Source of the DNA: DATFRX01 sp035630615
GTDB taxonomy: Bacteria; Actinomycetota; Actinomycetes; Propionibacteriales; Nocardioidaceae
Assembly (NCBI GenBank): GCA_035630615.1
Contig: DASQKI010000021.1
Coordinates: 1-29,186 of the forward strand
Direction: 5' to 3'
Length of the DNA stretch: 29,186 nt
Positions 7,553 through 14,511 of this stretch are shown here, piece after piece. How positions within the stretch are numbered: position 1 is the first letter of the stretch; the number at the start of each line of letters is the position of its first letter. The notes under the pieces were generated by a model, which made no database searches, was not told the origin of the DNA, and was given only the letters and a program-made list of their open reading frames with translations. A program made the translations under genes and the position numbers.

Positions 7553-7576
7553 GCCTCACGGCCGGCTGCCTCGGGC

Positions 7577-7588
7577 GTGACACGATGG
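7577..7588 (+). promoter_or_regulatory. Candidate promoter motif upstream of nadA
   Basis: GTGACACGATGG lies 40 nt before the nadA start. The same 12-mer with one change (GTGACAAGATGG) occurs 65 nt before lpd at 20389-20400. The shared position suggests a promoter element, but no -35 is evident. Confidence 0.3.
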
Positions 7589-7627
7589 AACGGACCGCAC
7601 GATCGAGCTTGGAGAAGAGGAGACGCC

Positions 7628-8779
7628 GTGACAACCGTCGACCTGCCCCTGCTCGTCCTTGGCGAGGGCACCGACCCTCGCTCCGAGCGCGGCGTGCACT
7701 GCCCCGGAGACCTGCCGCCCGCGTCGGATCCCGATCTCGTCGAACGTGCTCGTGCCGCGAAGGCCGCGCTTGGTTCGAAGGTGTTCGTGCTCGGGCACCA
7801 TTACCAGCGTGACGAGGTCATCGAATTCGCCGACGTGACCGGCGACTCGTTCAAGCTTGCTCGCGAGGCGGCGGCCCGGCCGGAGGCGCCGTACATCGTC
7901 TTCTGCGGCGTCCACTTCATGGCGGAGTCGGCCGACATCCTGACCGCGGACCATCAGCGGGTCGTGCTGCCCGACCTCGCCGCGGGCTGTTCGATGGCTG
8001 ATATGGCCCGGTTGCATCAGGTCGAGGACGCCTGGGAGGTGCTCGAGGACGCCGGCATCGCCGACGTGACGGTGCCGGTCACCTACATGAACTCCTCGGC
8101 CGACATCAAGGCCTTCTGCGGTCGACACGGCGGTGCCGTCTGCACCTCGTCCAATGCCAAGACCGCGCTCGAATGGGCCTTTGAGCAAGGCGAGAAGGTG
8201 CTGTTCTTCCCCGACCAGCATCTGGGACGCAACACCGCCGTGCTGAAGATGGGCTTCGAGCTCGATGACTGCGTCGTCTACGACCCCCGGTTGCCGGGCG
8301 GCGGGCTCACGACCGATCAGCTGCGCGACGCCCGGATGATCCTGTGGCGGGGCCACTGCTCCGTTCACGGCCGATTTACCCCGGAGTGCGTCGACGAGGT
8401 ACGCGAGCGGGTCCCGGGCGTCACCGTGCTGGTGCACCCGGAGTGCACGTACGACGTCGTCACCAAGGCCGACCTGATTGGGTCGACGGAATACATCATC
8501 AAGACCCTCGACGAGGCGCCGGCCGGATCGTCGTGGGCCGTCGGCACCGAGCTCAACCTCGTCCAGCGGTTGGCCGCCCATCATCCGGACAAACAGGTCA
8601 CATTCTTGGACAAGACGGTCTGCTACTGCTCCACGATGAACCGGATCGACCTGCCGCACTTCGTCTGGGCGATGGAAAACCTGGTCGAGGGGCAGGTCGT
8701 CAACCCGATCACCGTCGACCCCGACACCACCCACTGGGCCAAGGTCGCCCTCGACCGGATGCTTGCGCTGCCGGGCTGA
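7628..8779 (+). CDS. nadA: Quinolinate synthase NadA
   Basis: Condenses iminoaspartate with dihydroxyacetone phosphate to quinolinate in de novo NAD synthesis, using a 4Fe-4S cluster. The 383-aa protein shows the NadA landmarks LGHHYQRDEVIEFAD, GVHFMAESADIL, LPDLAAGCSMADM (Cys121), TYMNSSADIKAFCG, VHPECTYDVV (Cys273) and the C-terminal VCYCSTM (Cys332/334); the three cluster cysteines are thus covered. The GTG at 7628 has GAGGAG 5 nt upstream; the frame is open to 7577 but no better start exists. The partners nadB and nadC are not in this window, so iminoaspartate must come from an enzyme encoded elsewhere. It is convergent with pspAB. Confidence 0.95.
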   Translation: MTTVDLPLLVLGEGTDPRSERGVHCPGDLPPASDPDLVERARAAKAALGSKVFVLGHHYQRDEVIEFADVTGDSFKLAREAAARPEAPYIVFCGVHFMAESADILTADHQRVVLPDLAAGCSMADMARLHQVEDAWEVLEDAGIADVTVPVTYMNSSADIKAFCGRHGGAVCTSSNAKTALEWAFEQGEKVLFFPDQHLGRNTAVLKMGFELDDCVVYDPRLPGGGLTTDQLRDARMILWRGHCSVHGRFTPECVDEVRERVPGVTVLVHPECTYDVVTKADLIGSTEYIIKTLDEAPAGSSWAVGTELNLVQRLAAHHPDKQVTFLDKTVCYCSTMNRIDLPHFVWAMENLVEGQVVNPITVDPDTTHWAKVALDRMLALPG

Positions 8780-8790
8780 GCGCCACCGAC

Positions 8791-9363
8791 TCAAGACAGG
8801 CCGGGGGCTCCCCAGATCGCGAGCCAGCGCTCGAGGTCCTTCTCGATCGGCACGTCGTCGGTGATGAGCCCGCGGATCTGAAGCTCGAGCGCGTTGTCCC
8901 GACGCTGCGATCCGGCCGGCGCGAAGGGGTAGAACGTGCCGCGCTTGTAGAGGTAGACGAGTCCGAGCGTCTGACCCTCGGGGCCGTCGAAGTCGACGAC
9001 CGAGCACAGCAGCGACGGCCCGAAGTCGTTGGCCTCCAGCGTTGTGTTGATCGCATGCAGCTCGGACACGAGGTCCGTCAGGGCGTCCGGCTCCTGCCGG
9101 CACACCAACCAGGTGAAGCCGTAGGAGTCTTGCGACCGCTCGACGGCCGGTCCGCCGTCGGCATCCAACAGGGACTGGATGTCGGTCTGCATCGAGGCGA
9201 AAGCGGCGCCTTCACTGGCGCGATAGCAGACCGCGCCGACTCCGCTGGGCTTGTAGCCGGCGCCCGCCTCGAGCGTCACGGCCGCCTGCGGCAGCGCGAA
9301 CAGTGCGTCGAGGTTGGCCTTGACCGGCTTCTTGCGACCCATCAACGTGTCGAAGAACCCCAC
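8791..9363 (-). CDS. pspAB: PspA-associated protein PspAB
   Basis: A 190-aa soluble protein, last gene of a minus-strand pspA-pspAA-htpX-pspAB operon. I identify it as the actinobacterial PspAB family by length, position directly after htpX and the N-terminus GFFDTLMGRKK. No catalytic motif is apparent. Internal features are LVYLYKRGTFYPFAP and a C-terminal RWLAIWGAPGLS. The GTG start at 9363 lies 4 nt after the htpX stop, so it is probably coupled. Its biochemical role is not established as far as I know; the context suggests a part in the membrane-stress response. Confidence 0.8.
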   Translation of the reverse strand: MGFFDTLMGRKKPVKANLDALFALPQAAVTLEAGAGYKPSGVGAVCYRASEGAAFASMQTDIQSLLDADGGPAVERSQDSYGFTWLVCRQEPDALTDLVSELHAINTTLEANDFGPSLLCSVVDFDGPEGQTLGLVYLYKRGTFYPFAPAGSQRRDNALELQIRGLITDDVPIEKDLERWLAIWGAPGLS

Positions 9364-9367
9364 CGGG

Positions 9368-10258
9368 TTACACCTGCCGTCCGAGGTCGGCCGAGATCTT
9401 CGCCAGCTGATCGAGCCGGGTCTGGATGTGGGGATGCGTCGAGAACAGCGTCGAGAAGTGCTCGGCCTTGAGCGCCGGAGTGAAGAAGAACGCGTTCATC
9501 GACTGAGCCTGCCGGAGGTCGCGCGTCGGAATCCGGGCCATGTCGCCGGAGATCTTGGTCAACGCCGACGCCAGCGCCGACGGCTTGCCGGTGAGGTAGG
9601 CGCCGCTCCGATCGGCCGACAGCTCGCGGTAGCGCGACAGCGCCCGAGTCAGCAGGAAGCTGATCGCGTAAACCACGAGGCTCACGAGCCAAATGATCAA
9701 CCAAACCGGCGGACCGTTGTCACGGCTGCGTCCGCCGCCGAACAACAGACCCCAGCGAGCGATGAAGCCCGCCACGAGGCCGAGCACCGACGCCACCGTC
9801 ATGATCGCCACGTCTCGATTGGCCACGTGGGCCAGCTCGTGACTGAGGACGCCTTCGAGCTCCTCGGCATCGAGCCGACGCATGATGCCGGTCGTGACAC
9901 ACACAACCGCGTGATCCGGCGATCGCCCGGTCGCGAACGCGTTGGGGAGATCGGTGTCGGCGATCGCAACCCGTGGCTTGGGCATGTCGGCCAGCGCAAC
10001 CAGTCGGTCGATCATGCCGTGCAGCTCCGGCGCCTGCTCCGGAGTGACGACCCGGGCCCGCATCGAGGCCAGCGCCATCTTGTCGGAGAAGAACCACTGT
10101 CCCCATGCCAGTCCGGCGACCACGATGACCCCGAAGAAGAGGTTCGTGTACGCGATCAACACCGCACCGAACAAGAGATACAGCGCCACCAGCAGGAATC
10201 CGACCAAGCTCATGCGCGCGGTCAGTCCACCGTCGCCTCGAAATCTCGTCTTGGCCAT
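9368..10258 (-). CDS. htpX: HtpX-like membrane zinc metalloprotease (M48)
   Basis: Integral-membrane protease of 296 aa for quality control of membrane proteins. Two N-terminal transmembrane helices (about residues 17-37 and 40-57) are followed by the zinc motif HELAH (140-144) and a pair of hydrophobic segments (about 152-174 and 183-205). The third-ligand motif RELSAD (glutamate near 212) comes next. All catalytic residues are present. The ATG at 10258 has AGGTGG 6-7 nt upstream. It lies between pspAA and pspAB, tying proteolysis to the Psp envelope-stress system. Confidence 0.95.
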   Translation of the reverse strand: MAKTRFRGDGGLTARMSLVGFLLVALYLLFGAVLIAYTNLFFGVIVVAGLAWGQWFFSDKMALASMRARVVTPEQAPELHGMIDRLVALADMPKPRVAIADTDLPNAFATGRSPDHAVVCVTTGIMRRLDAEELEGVLSHELAHVANRDVAIMTVASVLGLVAGFIARWGLLFGGGRSRDNGPPVWLIIWLVSLVVYAISFLLTRALSRYRELSADRSGAYLTGKPSALASALTKISGDMARIPTRDLRQAQSMNAFFFTPALKAEHFSTLFSTHPHIQTRLDQLAKISADLGRQV

Positions 10259-10322
10259 CCGTCACCACCTCTTCGACAGGGAAACGAACGGCGTGGCCCG
10301 CCTGTTCCGCGACATCGACGTA

Positions 10323-10607
10323 CTACAGGGCATCCGGGATGAGGCCTTCGTCACCAAGGAGTGCGACGACCTCGTCGACCTCGGCGTCGGCCGGCGGCAA
10401 GATCAGGTCGGAGTCGACGAGCGTGTCGTCGGGCACCGCCGATCCCCACTCGCGTACGGCGTCGAGCAGCCCGGCCAGGGCCGGCCGGAACGCCGACTCG
10501 TCCTTGCCGTCGACGGCGGCCTCGACCTTGGCGTCCAGCTCGTTGAGCGCGTCGAGATGGCTTTCGTCGACGTCGAACTGGCCCTCGCCCAGGATCCGCA
10601 CGATCAT
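10323..10607 (-). CDS. pspAA: PspA-associated protein PspAA
   Basis: A small acidic protein of 94 aa starting MIVRILGEGQFDVDESHLDAL and ending EVVALLGDEGLIPDAL, the look of the actinobacterial PspAA family encoded next to PspA. It has no transmembrane helix. The ATG overlaps the pspA stop by 4 nt (ATGA), so the two are translationally coupled and probably made in fixed ratio. The family is thought to partner PspA; molecular function is unknown. Confidence 0.85.
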   Translation of the reverse strand: MIVRILGEGQFDVDESHLDALNELDAKVEAAVDGKDESAFRPALAGLLDAVREWGSAVPDDTLVDSDLILPPADAEVDEVVALLGDEGLIPDAL

Positions 10608-11389
10608 GACTTGCCCTCCTGCTCGGCCTGCTGAGCGGTGGGAGCACTCGACCGTCCCGACTCGCCCTCGATGGCCGGCGGCTCCGACCCCTGGCCGAGC
10701 TGGGCCTTCATCGCCTCCAGCTCGGAGTCGACGCTCTGGCCGGCCGAGAGCTGATCGAGCTCGCGAGCGATGTCGTCGCTGGGCTGGCCGCTCGCGTCGT
10801 CGAGCGCACCCGAGGCGATCAGCTCGTCGATCGCCCCGGCCCGAGCCTGCATCGTCGCCGTCTTGTCCTCGGCCCGCTGGACCGCCATGCCGACGTCGCC
10901 CATCTCCTCGGAGATGCCGGAGAACGCCTCGTTGATCTTGGTCTGAGCCTCGGCCGCGGTGTAGGTGGCCTTGATCGTCTCCTTGCGGGTGCGGAAGGCC
11001 TCGACCTTGGCCTGCAGCCGCTGCGACGCCATCGTCAGCTTCTCTTCTTCGCCTTGCAGCTGGGCGTGCTGAGCCTGGAGGTCGGTGATCTGCTGCTGCA
11101 GACCGGCTCGCCGCGTCAGGGCCTCTCGAGCGAGGTCTTCACGGCCTCCAGACAGCGCCTGCTGGGCCTGACCCTGCAGCTTTTCGCTCTGCTGCTGCAG
11201 CTGGGTCGCCTGCAACTCGATGCGCTTGCGGCTAGTGGCGACGTCGGCCACCCCGCGGCGTACTTTCTGCAGCATTTCGAGCTGCTTCTGGTAGCTGTAG
11301 TCGAGCGTTTCACGTGGATCCTCCGCCTTGTCCAAGGCCTTGCTGGCCTTGGCACGGAAGATCATGCTCATCCGTTTCATGATGCTCAT
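10604..11389 (-). CDS. pspA: Phage shock protein A (PspA/IM30/Vipp1 family)
   Basis: A peripheral membrane protein of 261 aa that binds and stabilises stressed membranes, related to ESCRT-III. Nearly the whole chain is predicted coiled coil rich in Gln, Glu, Lys and Ala; typical pieces are DPRETLDYSYQKQLEMLQ and REALTRRAGLQQQITDLQ. The amphipathic N-terminal helix (IMKRMSMIFRAKASKALDKAEDP) is present. The C-terminal extension (about residues 200-261) is acidic and low-complexity. The ATG at 11389 is used, but an ATG three codons later is equally possible because the nearest AAGGGGG is 12 nt upstream. It is first gene of the four-gene stress operon. Confidence 0.93.
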   Translation of the reverse strand: MSIMKRMSMIFRAKASKALDKAEDPRETLDYSYQKQLEMLQKVRRGVADVATSRKRIELQATQLQQQSEKLQGQAQQALSGGREDLAREALTRRAGLQQQITDLQAQHAQLQGEEEKLTMASQRLQAKVEAFRTRKETIKATYTAAEAQTKINEAFSGISEEMGDVGMAVQRAEDKTATMQARAGAIDELIASGALDDASGQPSDDIARELDQLSAGQSVDSELEAMKAQLGQGSEPPAIEGESGRSSAPTAQQAEQEGKS

Positions 11390-11447
11390 CGCGGCGGTGG
11401 GCCCCCTTCAGGCAGGCATCCGAGCCGTGGCGGAGGGACAGATCGGT

Positions 11448-11472
11448 CACGGGAGCCACAGCAGTTCCCGTG
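11448..11472. promoter_or_regulatory. Inverted repeat in the pspA leader/promoter region
   Basis: CACGGGA (11448-11454) and TCCCGTG (11466-11472) are perfect 7-bp arms around an 11-bp spacer. It lies just downstream of the predicted pspA start of transcription. It could be an operator for a dimeric regulator or a 5'-leader hairpin. Confidence 0.4.
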
Positions 11473-11477
11473 CGGTC

Positions 11478-11483
11478 ACTTTA
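11478..11483 (-). promoter_or_regulatory. Candidate -10 box for the pspA operon
   Basis: TAAAGT on the minus strand, placing transcription start near 11471, directly at the edge of the inverted repeat 11448-11472. No recognisable alternative-sigma promoter was found. Confidence 0.35.
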
Positions 11484-11527
11484 CGCCGCAGCCAGGTGGC
11501 AGGCGAAGCCGTCCCCACGAGTACGCT

Positions 11528-12172
11528 GTGAGCGCCACTGGCACCCAGCCGATCCCCGTACTCCGCGAGGCCGACAACGTGTTTCGACGCCGCAACGAAC
11601 CAGACGACGCCACTCCCGTCGAGGAGCCGCCGGAGTCGGCCGGCGGCAAGGGACGGCCGACGCCTACGCGCAAGGAGGCCGAGGCCGCTCGTCGCGCTCG
11701 TCTCAAGCCGCCGCGCGACCGGCGGGAGGCCTCCCGTCAGGTGCGCGAGCGGCGTCGGAGCGAGCGGGGGAAGATGCAGCAAGCGCTCCGGACCGGCGAC
11801 GAGCGTCACCTGCCGGCCCGCGACCGGGGTCCGGTGCGACGGTTTTGCCGTGACTTCGTCGACGCCCGGTGGAACGTCGCCGAGTGGCTGCTACCGCTGC
11901 TTCTCATCATCTTGCTGCTGAGTTTCCTCGGCGCGGGCTCGCCGTTCGCCGCCTGGCTCCAAGTCACGGTGTGGTCGGCGACGATCATCGGCACCGTGTT
12001 CGACACGCTGTTGCTGATCTGGCGAGCCCGACGGGAGCTATGTCGGCGCTTCCCCGACGAAAATCTCCGCGGCGCGGTGGCGTACACGGTCTTGCGGAGC
12101 TCGCAGCTGCGGCGGCTTCGGCTACCGAAGCCCCAGGTGTCGCGCGGCGCCACGCTCCCCGAGCGCTACTGA
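11528..12172 (+). CDS. DUF3043 membrane protein
   Basis: A 214-aa actinobacterial protein of unknown function. A long, highly charged N-terminal half (Arg/Lys/Glu-rich, about residues 15-110) includes GRPTPTRKEAEAARRARLKP, the DUF3043 hallmark. It is followed by two closely spaced transmembrane helices (about 119-139 and 142-166) and a basic C-terminal tail. The counterpart in M. tuberculosis is probably Rv2206, next to Rv2205c. The GTG at 11528 is the sensible start, but it abuts a TACGCT box and has only a weak ribosome-binding site, so how it initiates is unclear. It is divergent from pspA and convergent with the 68-aa gene (7-nt gap). Confidence 0.85.
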   Translation: MSATGTQPIPVLREADNVFRRRNEPDDATPVEEPPESAGGKGRPTPTRKEAEAARRARLKPPRDRREASRQVRERRRSERGKMQQALRTGDERHLPARDRGPVRRFCRDFVDARWNVAEWLLPLLLIILLLSFLGAGSPFAAWLQVTVWSATIIGTVFDTLLLIWRARRELCRRFPDENLRGAVAYTVLRSSQLRRLRLPKPQVSRGATLPERY

Positions 12173-12179
12173 GCCGTCG

Positions 12180-12386
12180 TCAGGCGTCGTGCAGGCTCAT
12201 CGGGCCATAGACCTCGCGGTCGCCCTCCAACAACCGCACCTGGTCGACGCCCGCGTCTCGAAGCTCGCGCCACGACTCACCGATCCACGACTCGGCGTCG
12301 GACCGGGTCGGAAAGGACGCCTCGTGCGCGTCCTCGACGCTGACCGGCTTGCCGGTGACCGTTTCGAGCCGCCATGTCCATGCCAT
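12180..12386 (-). CDS. Conserved small hypothetical protein (68 aa)
   Basis: Starts MAWTWRLETVTGKPVSVEDA and contains FPTRSDAESWIGESWRELRDAGVDQVRLLEGDREVYGPMSLHDA. I recognise this layout (SDAExWIGExWRELxxAGVxxVxLLE...YGPMSL) as a widespread actinobacterial small protein without known function. It has no transmembrane helix or cysteine. The open frame extends upstream into the riboswitch region. The ATG at 12386 is fixed by a TATGCT box exactly 6 nt upstream, fitting a leaderless message, and by the usual family length. It is divergent from the cobalamin-transporter operon. Confidence 0.85.
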   Translation of the reverse strand: MAWTWRLETVTGKPVSVEDAHEASFPTRSDAESWIGESWRELRDAGVDQVRLLEGDREVYGPMSLHDA

Positions 12387-12392
12387 GGCCGC

Positions 12393-12398
12393 AGCATA
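12393..12398 (-). promoter_or_regulatory. Candidate leaderless -10 box for the 68-aa gene
   Basis: TATGCT on the minus strand followed by 6 nt and the ATG at 12386; no ribosome-binding site is visible. Confidence 0.5.
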
Positions 12399-12449
12399 GG
12401 CGGTCGGTTGCCTCAGGTGGCACGCGTGACAGTCCTTTGACGCCGTCAT

Positions 12450-12572
12450 GGTGTGCATGCGACTGTTCGACAGCATTCCGTGGACGGGGTAAGCCCGGTC
12501 GAAGTCCGGCACTGACCCGCAACCGTAGGTCGCCACGAGGCGACGAGTCGGAAAACCTGCCCGCGGAAGGCG
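12450..12572 (+). promoter_or_regulatory. Cobalamin riboswitch (aptamer)
   Basis: The conserved core of the B12 aptamer is readable: GGGGTAAGCCCGGTCGAAG, then TCCGGCACTGACCCGCAACC (12505-12524), and the B12-box-like end AGTCGGAAAACCTGCCC (12546-12562). These match the family pattern of GGxAAgccGGT, tCCGGcaCtG.CCCGCaac and AG.C.gaA.aCCTGCC in order and spacing. Outer helix boundaries are approximate. It lies directly upstream of, and in the same direction as, the secreted protein and ECF transporter genes, so the operon is expected to be turned down by cobalamin. A TTGACG at 12437-12442 could be the -35 of its promoter. Confidence 0.93.
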
Positions 12573-12608
12573 GCTCCTCAACCCGTCGAGGTCTACGGGA
12601 CGGAGCCG
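12571..12608 (+). promoter_or_regulatory. Riboswitch expression-platform hairpin
   Basis: CGGCTCC (12571-12577) pairs with GGAGCCG (12602-12608), and inside it CCCGT (12582-12586) pairs with ACGGG (12595-12599). The stem begins within a few bases of the aptamer's B12-box end. There is no T-run after it, so translational control or Rho access is likelier than an intrinsic terminator. Confidence 0.55.
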
Positions 12609-12679
12609 GATCGCCATCGCGTCGCACATCGCCTGGCGGGCCCGGCGCCGTCGGACCGCACCTGAGAGGCGACATCATC

Positions 12680-13405
12680 ATGCGACGCTCCCCCATCCGA
12701 TCTCGGACCCTGGCGCTGATCGGCGCCGTCCTCGTCAGCGGTCTCGGGGCGGCTTTCCCCCTCGCGTCACCCGCGAGCGCGGCGCCGACCGAGAGCGCAC
12801 CGGCCTATAAGTACTGGGGCTACTACCACGCCGACGGCGACGGCGACGACTGGAAGTACTCAACCGTCGGCGCCACCGAAGCCACGCCGAACGACGGCAC
12901 CGTCGAGGGGTGGCGCTACGGACTCGACACCGACGGCTCACGAACGCCGCGGGTCATGCCCGACTTCGCCAGCATCTGCGGCGGCCAGACCACGTCGGCC
13001 GACCACAAGCTGGTGGCCGTCGTCATCGACTACGGCCTGCCTGAGGAGGCCGAAGGTGACGACGAGACACCGGACGCTCGCGGCGCTTGCGCCGATGTGC
13101 CGGCCGATGCGACCGGGCAGGACGTGCTCCAGTCGGTCGCCGAAACGACCACGGGCGACGCCGGGATCGCCTCGATCGACGGGTATCCGTCGGTCCCGAC
13201 GACCGACACGTTCGGCAGCGCCGATATCCCCGCAAGCGAGCCGCCCGTCGGGATCGCTCTACCTACCCACACCCCGGACCAACAGACTTCCGACGCGGCC
13301 GACGACGACTCCGACGACGGTGCGCCGTGGGCGCTCATCGGCATCGGGGTCCTCGTCGTCGTGATCGCCGGCGGCGCGGTCGCCGTCGCGCGACGGCGGA
13401 GCTGA
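12680..13405 (+). CDS. Secreted, C-terminally membrane-anchored protein of the cobalamin ECF operon (SCO2322-like)
   Basis: A 241-aa exported protein. Residues 1-36 form a signal peptide (basic MRRSPIRSR, hydrophobic core, ASA-AP cleavage site). The mature domain begins YKYWGYYHADGDGDDWKYS and includes ASICGG, ADHKLVAVVIDYG and RGACADVP. Then come an acidic, low-complexity linker (DAADDDSDDG), a C-terminal transmembrane helix (PWALIGIGVLVVVIAGGAVAV) and a terminal RRRS. This looks like the Streptomyces SCO2322-type proteins encoded ahead of B12-regulated ECF transporters; the name is from memory. The role is unknown; capturing or presenting a corrinoid outside the cell is a guess from context. 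The ATG at 12680 has GAGAGG about 10 nt upstream. Confidence 0.82.
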   Translation: MRRSPIRSRTLALIGAVLVSGLGAAFPLASPASAAPTESAPAYKYWGYYHADGDGDDWKYSTVGATEATPNDGTVEGWRYGLDTDGSRTPRVMPDFASICGGQTTSADHKLVAVVIDYGLPEEAEGDDETPDARGACADVPADATGQDVLQSVAETTTGDAGIASIDGYPSVPTTDTFGSADIPASEPPVGIALPTHTPDQQTSDAADDDSDDGAPWALIGIGVLVVVIAGGAVAVARRRS

Positions 13406-13416
13406 CGAGGCACGTA

Positions 13417-14511
13417 GTGCGGGCGGTCCATCAGATCACCATGCCCCGGGCGCTGCATCCCGGGGCGTGGTGGCTGTGGGCGCTCGGGCTCGCCGCGGCC
13501 GCCAGCAGGACGACCAATCCGGTGCCCCTGCTGTTGATCATCGCGGTGACGGCGTACGTCGTCGCCGCCCGGCGCACCGACGACCCGTGGTCCCGCGCGT
13601 ACGCGGCGTTCCTCAAACTCGCCCTGCTCATCATCGTGATCCGGATCGTGCTCCAAGGCCTGCTGTCGAGTAGCTCGCAAGGCGAGACGGTCCTGTTCAC
13701 CCTGCCGGAGTTGCCGCTGCCCGACTGGCTCGCCGGCATCAAGCTCGGGGGCGAGGTGACGGCCGAGGCCGTACTCGCGGCGACCTATTCCGGTCTGCAG
13801 CTCGGCACCATCCTGTGTTGCGTCGGGGCCGCCAACTCACTCGCCAGCGCACGGCGCCTGCTGGCCCACTTGCCGGGCGCACTGTACGAAGCGGGCGTCG
13901 CCTGTGTCGTGGCCCTGACCTTCGCCCCGCAGCTGGTCGCCGACGCGGCCCGGACCCGGCAGGCCCATCGACTGCGCGGCCACCGTCCCGGCACCCTGTC
14001 GGGGCTACGACGCACCGCGCTGCCGGTCCTCGAGGGGGCGCTCGACCGCTCCATCGAGCTCGCGGCCGCGATGGACTCGCGCGGCTACGGACGCACCACG
14101 GACGCCGACCGCGGCTCTCGGCGGCGAACCGGACTCCTCGTGGGGGCGGGCTTGCTCGGCATCGGCGTCGGTGGATACGGCATGCTCGACGGCGGCGCCG
14201 AACAATGGCGCGGGCTACCCACCCTCATGCTCGGCGCCGCCGTCGCGGGCGCGGGCCTGGCCGTCGGGGGTCGACGCACCGGCCGTACGCGCTATCGCCC
14301 CGAGCCTTGGGCGCTACCCGAGCTGCTGGTCGTGGCTTCCGGCCTGCTCGCGGCGGTGGCGATGTTTGTCACCGCGGCCAACGATCCCGCCCTGGTCACG
14401 ATGGTCGACCCGCTCGCGGTGCCCGACGTGCCGTGGCTGGCCGTGGCCGGAATCGTGATCGCCATCGCGCCGGCCTGGGTGGCGCCACCACCGAAGGGGG
14501 CAAGCGGATGA
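13417..14511 (+). CDS. ECF transporter transmembrane coupling protein (EcfT)
   Basis: The 364-aa membrane scaffold linking ATPases to the substrate-binding S component in energy-coupling-factor vitamin importers. There are several hydrophobic segments: two near residues 15-50, more near 65-85 and 110-170, and a C-terminal pair near 300-355. The coupling-helix signature AAAMDSRGYG (family A-x-R/S-R-G) is clear, preceded by the conserved LPVLEGALDRSIELA. It is longer than many EcfT proteins, with an extra C-terminal hydrophobic region. The GTG at 13417 has GAGG 6 nt upstream. It overlaps the ATPase gene by 4 nt (ATGA). Confidence 0.9.
   Translation: MRAVHQITMPRALHPGAWWLWALGLAAAASRTTNPVPLLLIIAVTAYVVAARRTDDPWSRAYAAFLKLALLIIVIRIVLQGLLSSSSQGETVLFTLPELPLPDWLAGIKLGGEVTAEAVLAATYSGLQLGTILCCVGAANSLASARRLLAHLPGALYEAGVACVVALTFAPQLVADAARTRQAHRLRGHRPGTLSGLRRTALPVLEGALDRSIELAAAMDSRGYGRTTDADRGSRRRTGLLVGAGLLGIGVGGYGMLDGGAEQWRGLPTLMLGAAVAGAGLAVGGRRTGRTRYRPEPWALPELLVVASGLLAAVAMFVTAANDPALVTMVDPLAVPDVPWLAVAGIVIAIAPAWVAPPPKGASG

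Noticed and set aside
7577..7627. Earlier GTG start for nadA at 7577
   Set aside because: Has no ribosome-binding site and adds 17 residues unlike NadA; GTG 7628 has GAGGAG 5 nt upstream.
11448..11475. SigE-type promoter (GGAAC-N16-CGTT) for pspA
   Set aside because: A GGAAC is present on the minus strand but no CGTT/CGTC-like -10 lies at the required spacing.
12387..12629. N-terminal extension of the 68-aa protein across the riboswitch
   Set aside because: The upstream frame lies antisense to the cobalamin aptamer and the leaderless -10 spacing sets the start at 12386.
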